The translations under genes and the position numbers were made by a program. Source: CAZMCT01 sp964564785 (GTDB lineage Bacteria > Planctomycetota > Phycisphaerae > UBA1845 > Fen-1342). Taken from it: DNA of 10,732 bases. This document shows, one piece after another, positions 8,201 through 10,732 of this stretch (position 1 is its first letter; every line of letters starts with the position of its first letter). The notes below the pieces were generated by a model. It ran no database searches. It was given only the letters and a program-made list of their open reading frames with translations, and was not told where the DNA came from. The DNA lies in the NCBI GenBank assembly GCA_964564785.1, contig CAZMCT010000126.1, positions 1 to 10,732 on the forward strand. The letters are read 5' to 3'.

Positions 8201-9135
8201 TCGGAAGCCGTCAGCGCGTCGTCCGGATCGGGGTTGCCGATCAGCAGCACGGTCTCGAAGCCGTGCGCGAGATGCTGGTCTTTCAAGAACGCCTTGATGC
8301 GATCCGCCCGTTCGTCCGTGGTCTCGAAGAGGTGCGGCTGCCACGCCCGGCGATACTCCGCCTCGATGTCCTCCACGGTCTTGACCAGGATCGCGTGGCC
8401 CTGCGCCGATTTGTGCGCGATGTAGTCGTCCAGCTTCGCCGAGCCGCTGGCGATCGCGCCGGCGGTGATGATCACGTAGTCGTACGTCGTCCGCGGGCCC
8501 GGACTCGCGGGCCGGTAGGCGGCCGCCAGATCCGCGTAGTTGGGAAGCGCCCGCGCGAACCGCTCGCCGGCCGGGTCCGAACACGCCGGCCGCACCATCG
8601 GGTCGTACTCGTACGTGAGTTCCACGACGGCCGCGCGCAGCACGTCGACGGTCCCCAACTCCGGCTCATACTGCACCGGGGCCACGCGCAACCGCGCCAC
8701 GCGCCAGTTGCGCTGCTGCCCCGTACCGAGCAGTTCGACGAATGCAACCGGGCGGTGAGTCTCCCTGGAGATCGTCCGCGAGTCGCTCGCGACCGCGTTC
8801 CCGCCGGGCGCCGTCGGCCACGGCACCTGTTGGATGCTGTGGCGACCGGGTAGTCGCACAGTCTCGAGCTCCTTCAACGCGACGCGGAGCGTCGTCGGAT
8901 CGACGCCCGGGTGCAGCGCCCGCGTGAGCAGCCGCTGCGGCAACCGGGGCCCCCCCGGCACGCCGCCCGCGTGATATCCATCGATCGCGATCTGCGTCCA
9001 CCCGTCGGCCGGCGTCATCACGGTCGGCGCGGGCACGACCAGGTCAAACGTCTCGGTCCAAACCTCTGCCCGTGCCCCAACGGCAAGCACCAGCGATGCG
9101 GCGGCCCCGCAGAGGCGAAGAAGGGTTCCAGGCAT
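5212..9135 (-). CDS. Secreted multidomain gingipain-like (C25) cysteine peptidase with dockerin-like C-terminus
   Basis: An intact 1307-residue exported protein. Residues 1-23 are a signal peptide ending 'ARA'. Residues about 24-200 resemble the C25 propeptide region ('PGGPRLPQRLL'). The caspase-fold C25 domain starts at about 217 ('TYDYVIITAGAIASG'). Its catalytic dyad is His659 in 'VVYYNTHG' and Cys690 in 'SWIFSKACSTAYPE', and the fold ends near 783 at 'NLYGDPTVRLL'. A discoidin (F5/8 type C)-like module of about 488-633 lies inside this domain, between the first half and the catalytic His. After it come Asp-rich calcium-binding repeats (784-842), three or four 19-residue DCN repeats (842-910), an Ig-like domain (about 911-1003), a LamG/concanavalin-like domain (about 1008-1231) and a dockerin-like pair of calcium loops (D1242-D1253 and D1280-D1291). 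GGAGG at 9147-9143 lies 7 bases before the ATG. It should act extracellularly or on the surface on proteins; the substrate is unknown. The peptidase class is quite sure, activity is unproven. Confidence 0.87.
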   Translation of the reverse strand: MPGTLLRLCGAAASLVLAVGARAEVWTETFDLVVPAPTVMTPADGWTQIAIDGYHAGGVPGGPRLPQRLLTRALHPGVDPTTLRVALKELETVRLPGRHSIQQVPWPTAPGGNAVASDSRTISRETHRPVAFVELLGTGQQRNWRVARLRVAPVQYEPELGTVDVLRAAVVELTYEYDPMVRPACSDPAGERFARALPNYADLAAAYRPASPGPRTTYDYVIITAGAIASGSAKLDDYIAHKSAQGHAILVKTVEDIEAEYRRAWQPHLFETTDERADRIKAFLKDQHLAHGFETVLLIGNPDPDDALTASDTVGNVPMKFCYPDNHYGNKYAPTDQFYTDLTGRWDLNENGLFGEEADRASGGIDLATPELVVGRIPYYSANLAVLDGILEKIIAFELGADESWKRRCFMPNPIDYSDAYGAEGNLSPITMAEWIKEQVLEPEGFAYYRIYEHNFDYPPLNVSPPPERIPAPLSYVCFTRWDSSTYFKAGFNVASENIADYPITTMTDGSSSTAWTASNLAPGSFLQFKSNRAEDGWTYCAYRLVVRGSDRAQLPQQFRIEMAHAANFADAFVVATESDAYAHAVASGGYWELRYETPATLNRVGGKRYLRLTYTGAAPQASVRINEFLGYTEQSASIQPYVIPQWQQGYGVVYYNTHGWPQGASDIITSSECAQLDDTHPSWIFSKACSTAYPEAADNLCASFLFHGGIAAVGATRVSYGWGDMGYQLMMPKLVHENQPFGVVYGRTCADAAANNYYGWGGYFEDALRFNLYGDPTVRLLTDRDQDGVPYWVEEAGNLDPNDPDTDDDGWLDGADNCPAVFNPGQEDANDNGIGDVCEQDCNGNGVLDYLDLLNGTSEDCNENEVPDECDLAAGTSPDCNANLVPDECDLAAGTSHDENGTGIPDECELTIASVTALDDTTVRVEFSDAVDEASAEVAGHYAIDHGVAVQAAVLQPDGRSVRLTTTALEPAVLYTLMVSGVFDAGGEPVPPNTTATFVYHVGDRITSGLAVLYEFEEGAGDVVYDVSGVGEPLNLVIADPNCAAWTARGLVLESATIVSSLVPATKVISACMQTHALTIEAWIAPALAGHGGPAPRGTGSGNIAARNFTLGHGSDSGAATTQFDVRLRTTLTGLNGTPSVTTPTGIADTELMHVVYTRAADGTVRIYKNAGEVLTATVGGWFTGWNSTHLLALGNEITGARPWLGEYRLVAIYSRALTPAEVLQNYTAGPDRRPPLLPGDANCDGDVGFGDINAFVLRLTNPEAWHAQFPGCDPLNTDVNCDGEVSFADINPFVVCLSGGGCECP
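5215..5418 (-). repeat. Dockerin-like duplicated calcium-loop module in the peptidase C-terminus
   Basis: Two related segments, residues 1242-1258 ('DANCDGDVGFGDINAFV') and 1280-1296 ('DVNCDGEVSFADINPFV'), each have the D-x-N-x-D-x(6)-D calcium loop of type I dockerins. The duplication is also plain in the DNA at about 5259-5300 and 5371-5412. In cellulosome bacteria such modules bind cohesins. In planctomycetes the partner is generally not known. Both loops keep all acidic positions, so calcium binding is likely. Confidence 0.8.
6406..6612 (-). repeat. Tandem 19-residue (57-bp) DCN...PDEC repeats
   Basis: Residues 842-860, 861-879 and 880-898 repeat at 19-residue spacing, with a partial fourth copy at 899-910. 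The two central copies share 'VPDECDLAAGTS'. On the plus strand an identical stretch of 29 bases at 6449-6477 recurs at 6506-6534, exactly 57 bases on. The outer copies have drifted: the first has 'VLDYLDLLNGTS' and so lacks the second cysteine; the last has 'DEN' instead of 'DCN' and so lacks the first. Such repeats look like calcium-dependent, disulfide-paired spacers. Confidence 0.85.
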
Positions 9136-9197
9136 CCAACATCCTCCGGGTAGTCAGCGGGCGGCACACGTGGGGGGCTCGTGGTGATACCGACGGT

Positions 9198-9213
9198 CCT
9201 GAAACGGTTCAGG
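9198..9213 (-). promoter_or_regulatory. Inverted repeat in the peptidase leader
   Basis: CCTGAA (9198-9203) and TTCAGG (9208-9213) form a perfect 6-bp inverted repeat with a 4-base centre. It lies roughly 20-35 bases downstream of the predicted transcription start. It could be an operator for a dimeric repressor or a short mRNA stem; the sequence does not decide between them. Confidence 0.35.
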
Positions 9214-9240
9214 CTGTCGCGAAACAAACCACTACGTCGG

Positions 9241-9270
9241 ATTCTACGGCGTGGACCCTCCGCCGGTCAA
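9241..9270 (-). promoter_or_regulatory. Sigma70-like promoter of the C25 peptidase gene
   Basis: On the minus strand TTGACC (9270-9265) and TAGAAT (9246-9241) are separated by 18 bases. Each hexamer matches the consensus at five of six positions. Transcription would start near 9234, giving a leader of about 100 bases before the ATG at 9135. Confidence 0.65.
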
Positions 9271-9324
9271 CATTCACCGCCGCCGGCCAGCACCGCCTCA
9301 TGCCCCGACCCGAGCGGTCCTGCT

Positions 9325-9330
9325 TACAAT
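9325..9330 (+). promoter_or_regulatory. Likely -10 element of the tRNA gene
   Basis: TACAAT at 9325-9330 would place the transcription start at about 9337, two bases before the mature tRNA 5' end. No convincing -35 is seen 16-18 bases upstream (the stretch at 9301-9308 is GC-rich). The spacing to the tRNA is what makes the element credible. Confidence 0.4.
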
Positions 9331-9338
9331 GCCTCTGC

Positions 9339-9412
9339 GGGTCAGTAGCCCAACTGGCAGAGGCAGGGGACTTAAAATCCCCCCAGTGCGGGTTCGAATC
9401 CCGTCTGACCCA
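9339..9412 (+). tRNA. tRNA with UAA anticodon (nominally Leu) and a short, class I variable loop
   Basis: A complete cloverleaf can be drawn. The acceptor stem GGGTCAG (9339-9345) pairs perfectly with CTGACCC (9405-9411), and A9412 is the discriminator. The D arm has a 3-bp stem (GCC 9348-9350 with GGC 9362-9364) and the conserved GG at 9356-9357. The anticodon stem GGGGA/TCCCC (9366-9370, 9378-9382) closes a 7-base loop CTTAAAA, giving anticodon TAA at 9373-9375. The variable region is only five bases (CCAGT, 9383-9387). The T arm GCGGG-TTCGAAT-CCCGT (9388-9404) is standard, with one G-T pair. CCA is not encoded. UAA reads UUA (Leu), but leucine tRNAs normally carry a long class II variable arm, so the amino acid actually charged is uncertain. 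A73 is compatible with leucine. Confidence 0.93.
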
Positions 9413-9436
9413 TGAACGTCGGGCCGTGCCTTGCCT

Positions 9437-9459
9437 CGCGACCGCGCAACGCGCTCGCG
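9437..9459 (+). terminator. Hairpin downstream of the tRNA
   Basis: CGCGACCGCG (9437-9446) and CGCGCTCGCG (9450-9459) pair over nine positions with one C-C mismatch, around a 3-base CAA loop. It begins 25 bases after the tRNA discriminator base. No T-tract follows, so it may be a processing or termination structure rather than a classical terminator. Confidence 0.35.
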
Positions 9460-9640
9460 GCTGGATCGAAGTTGCACGCGAACCGCTTCGTGGCGCGTAC
9501 TGGCCGCCGCGTGCGGCGCGGGCTCTCGGCCATCGCGAGCGTTTTCCGGCGTCGGGGTCTTACGGCCGGGCGAGTGACGGAGCGGGGCCTGTCGCGGCGG
9601 AACGCACGTCCGGATAAAGAGGTTTGGGCCCGGAATTGTA

Positions 9641-9670
9641 TTGTGCAGCGGCCCCTCGGCGCGGTATCCT
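9641..9670 (+). promoter_or_regulatory. Possible promoter of the PEP-CTERM gene
   Basis: TTGTGC (9641-9646) and TATCCT (9665-9670) are 18 bases apart. The start would be near 9677, with a leader of about 67 bases containing the small hairpin at 9692-9709. The match is partial in both hexamers. Confidence 0.3.
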
Positions 9671-9729
9671 GCACTGGCCGTAGACGAGGCGCGCCGCCCC
9701 CGTGCGGCGATTTCATTTCACGCGGACAT

Positions 9730-9737
9730 GGAGGAGG
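9730..9737 (+). promoter_or_regulatory. Strong ribosome binding site that fixes the PEP-CTERM start
   Basis: GGAGGAGG lies 6 bases before the ATG at 9744. An in-frame ATG at 9702 would add 14 residues, but they would sit over this site and place charged residues before the signal peptide. The 9744 start is clearly preferred. Confidence 0.75.
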
Positions 9738-9743
9738 ACAAGC

Positions 9744-10481
9744 ATGAAGGGGTTCCTGCCAACGGGTCTTGTATTTGCATTGGCGCTGTCCGCGGGCGCA
9801 CTCGCGGATTGGTACGACGGGTTCGAGGGCTATACGCTCGGCCCGATCGTGGGACAGGGCGGTTGGGAAGGCTGGGCCGGTGATGCCGGCGCCACGGGCT
9901 TCGTCACGAACACTATGGCCCGGACGGGCACGCAATCCCAGGATGTGCACGGCAACTCAGACTCGGTGCATCAGTATTCCGGCTACACCTCCGGGCACTG
10001 GCTGTACACGGCGTGGCAATACATCCCGGGAAACCTGGTCGGCAAGCAGTACTTCATCATGCTGAACCGGTACCAGCCGCCGAACTACAACTGGTCTGTC
10101 CAGATCACGTTCGACCCCACCACGGATACGCTGTCCGCGGACGCCGGGTCGAGCAGCCCGGTCGTGATGCCGTACGTCGCGAACCAATGGGTCCCGATCG
10201 TCGTGGACATCGATCTGGATGCCGACTGGACCAAGGTCTACTACAACGGCGTGTTGATCGACGATCCCGCAGTGCCGGGCCAGGGCTATCAGTGGACCAA
10301 GGGCGTGTTCGGCAATGATACGAACGGCCTGCTGAACATCGGTGCCGTGGACCTGTACGCCGGTGCGCCGCAGACGCCGGCCTCGACGGCCGTGTACTAC
10401 GACGACATGTCGCTCACGGTCTTCCCTGAGCCGGCCGCGCTCAGCATGCTGCTGCTGGCGGTCGCCCTGCGGCGGCGCTAG
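9744..10481 (+). CDS. Secreted PEP-CTERM protein, LamG/jellyroll-like
   Basis: A 245-residue exported protein of unknown function. Residues 1-21 are a signal peptide (K2, hydrophobic core, 'ALA' before the likely cleavage at D22). The mature part opens with 'DWYDGFEGYTLGPIVGQGGW' and is rich in aromatic residues, Gly and Thr, without cysteines. It resembles concanavalin/LamG-like beta-sandwich proteins found in planctomycetes, with 'YNWSVQITFD' and 'WVPIVVDIDLDADWTKVYYNG' as typical paired strands. The C-terminus is a PEP-CTERM sorting signal: P228-E229-P230, a short hydrophobic stretch (AALSMLLLAVAL) and R243-R245. Known PEP-CTERM proteins are processed by an exosortase in the membrane; none is encoded in this window. 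The hydrophobic stretch is short for the family. The gene is divergent from the peptidase and appears monocistronic, with a terminator about 85 bases after the stop. Surface glycan binding or matrix structure is plausible but unproven. Confidence 0.87.
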   Translation: MKGFLPTGLVFALALSAGALADWYDGFEGYTLGPIVGQGGWEGWAGDAGATGFVTNTMARTGTQSQDVHGNSDSVHQYSGYTSGHWLYTAWQYIPGNLVGKQYFIMLNRYQPPNYNWSVQITFDPTTDTLSADAGSSSPVVMPYVANQWVPIVVDIDLDADWTKVYYNGVLIDDPAVPGQGYQWTKGVFGNDTNGLLNIGAVDLYAGAPQTPASTAVYYDDMSLTVFPEPAALSMLLLAVALRRR

Positions 10482-10565
10482 TCGCGCGCGCCGCCGTACG
10501 GAAAATGGAGTGAGCCGGCTGGGCACGCCAGGGGGCGTGCAGGCCGGCGGGAAGCGGGGGGGGCC

Positions 10566-10587
10566 GGGGGCGCGCACCCCCTTTTTT
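10566..10587 (+). terminator. Intrinsic terminator of the PEP-CTERM gene
   Basis: GGGGG (10566-10570) and CCCCC (10577-10581) form a 5-bp all-GC stem around a CGCGCA loop, followed directly by six T (10582-10587). A run of eight G lies just upstream at 10556-10563. This is the only classical hairpin-plus-T-tract in the window. Confidence 0.75.
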
Positions 10588-10689
10588 CTATTCTGACTCG
10601 GTGGGGGCCGAGGTCGTGCTCCGCCGGAGGGCAAGCGCGGCGCGCCAGCTTGGGCGCGGCGGGGGCTCGCGGATCGTCTTCGGGAGAAT

Positions 10690-10728
10690 GGACCGCCGGG
10701 GGTCGCACACCGACCCCCCGGGCGGTCC
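10690..10728. terminator. Very strong 16-bp hairpin at the right edge
   Basis: GGACCGCC (10690-10697) pairs with GGCGGTCC (10721-10728), and GGGGGTCG (10698-10705) with CGACCCCC (10711-10718). Two unpaired bases (C10719, G10720) form a bulge and CACAC is the loop. GTTT follows up to the window end. It may be a terminator for transcripts escaping the previous one, or for a gene beyond the edge. The 3' context is cut off, so strand and role are open. Confidence 0.5.
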
Positions 10729-10732
10729 GTTT

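Larger units (their letters stand above)
9413..9743. other. 331-base gap between the tRNA and the PEP-CTERM gene
   Basis: I see no supported gene here. The open frame at 9412-9747 starts on the last base of the tRNA, lacks a ribosome binding site and has an arginine-rich, low-complexity translation. The gap holds the hairpin at 9437-9459, a possible promoter at 9641-9670, and a 6-bp hairpin in the following leader (CGCCGC 9692-9697 with GCGGCG 9704-9709). No repeat of the tRNA 3' end is visible, so there is no sign of an attachment site. Confidence 0.5.
10482..10732. other. Non-coding right end of the window
   Basis: After the PEP-CTERM stop, 251 bases hold the two hairpins annotated separately and a weak third inverted repeat (GACTCGG 10595-10601 with CCGAGGTC 10608-10615, one bulged base). 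I find no supported gene. Confidence 0.5.

Noticed and set aside
5563..8853. A 1096-codon open frame on the plus strand, antisense to the peptidase gene
   Set aside because: It is a by-product of high-GC codon use opposite the real gene. Its translation is an arginine/valine-rich low-complexity chain with no domain, while the minus strand gives an excellent multidomain protein with signal peptide, promoter and ribosome binding site.
9072..9617. Plus-strand open frame running through the tRNA ('SVAQLAEAGDLKSPQCGFESRLTH')
   Set aside because: The recognisable segment is just the sense translation of the tRNA. The rest lies over the peptidase leader and the non-coding gap.
9339..9743. tRNA-associated integration site for a mobile element
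   Set aside because: No integrase, no repeat of the tRNA 3' end and no change in gene character are seen on either side.
9372..9950. Minus-strand open frame whose translation ends 'MGQTGFEPALGGF'
   Set aside because: This end is the antisense translation of the tRNA, a well-known source of false 'GFEPA' proteins. The rest overlaps the PEP-CTERM gene start and has no ribosome binding site.
1..10732. CRISPR array, insertion sequence, toxin-antitoxin or phage-defence system
   Set aside because: No spaced direct repeats of CRISPR type, no transposase, nuclease or toxin-like frame, and no terminal inverted repeats pairing across a gene were found.

Overview
This high-GC window looks like chromosomal DNA from a planctomycete, probably a Phycisphaerae-like lineage. 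Three things point there. One secreted protein ends in a paired DxNxD...D dockerin-like module containing 'FxDINxFV'. The same protein carries tandem 'DCNxNxVPDECDLAAGTS' repeats. Another secreted protein ends in a PEP-CTERM tail. The assignment rests on recognising these motifs; I could not run a database comparison.

Layout. Positions 1-735 (+) hold the 3' part of a membrane glycosyltransferase of the GT87/DUF2029 type. Positions 840-1355 (+) encode a small zinc-ribbon protein. Positions 1502-2929 (+) encode an exported TlpA/thioredoxin-like protein with a LolA/DUF2092-like N-terminal half. It overlaps by 4 bases (ATGA) a 720-residue alpha-glucan phosphorylase at 2926-5088 (+). A short convergent spacer with two perfect hairpins and a degenerate 8-nt tandem repeat follows. 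On the minus strand, 5212-9135 encodes a 1307-residue secreted gingipain-like (C25) cysteine peptidase with a discoidin-like insertion, calcium-binding repeats, Ig-like, LamG-like and dockerin-like modules. Its promoter and 100-nt leader lie at about 9136-9270. Divergently on the plus strand is a tRNA gene (9339-9412), then a 331-base gap, then a PEP-CTERM protein (9744-10481) followed by an intrinsic terminator. A second very strong hairpin sits at the right edge.

How the genes relate. The TlpA-like gene and the phosphorylase are probably translated together, although one product is exported and the other should be cytoplasmic. The C25 peptidase and the PEP-CTERM protein are neighbouring divergent export products that carry two different C-terminal modules. 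No defence, CRISPR, prophage or transposon system is visible.

The most unusual item is the tRNA. Its anticodon is UAA (codon UUA, Leu), but it has a short 5-nt variable loop instead of the long arm expected of a leucine tRNA. I saw no in-frame TTA codon in any protein gene of the window.
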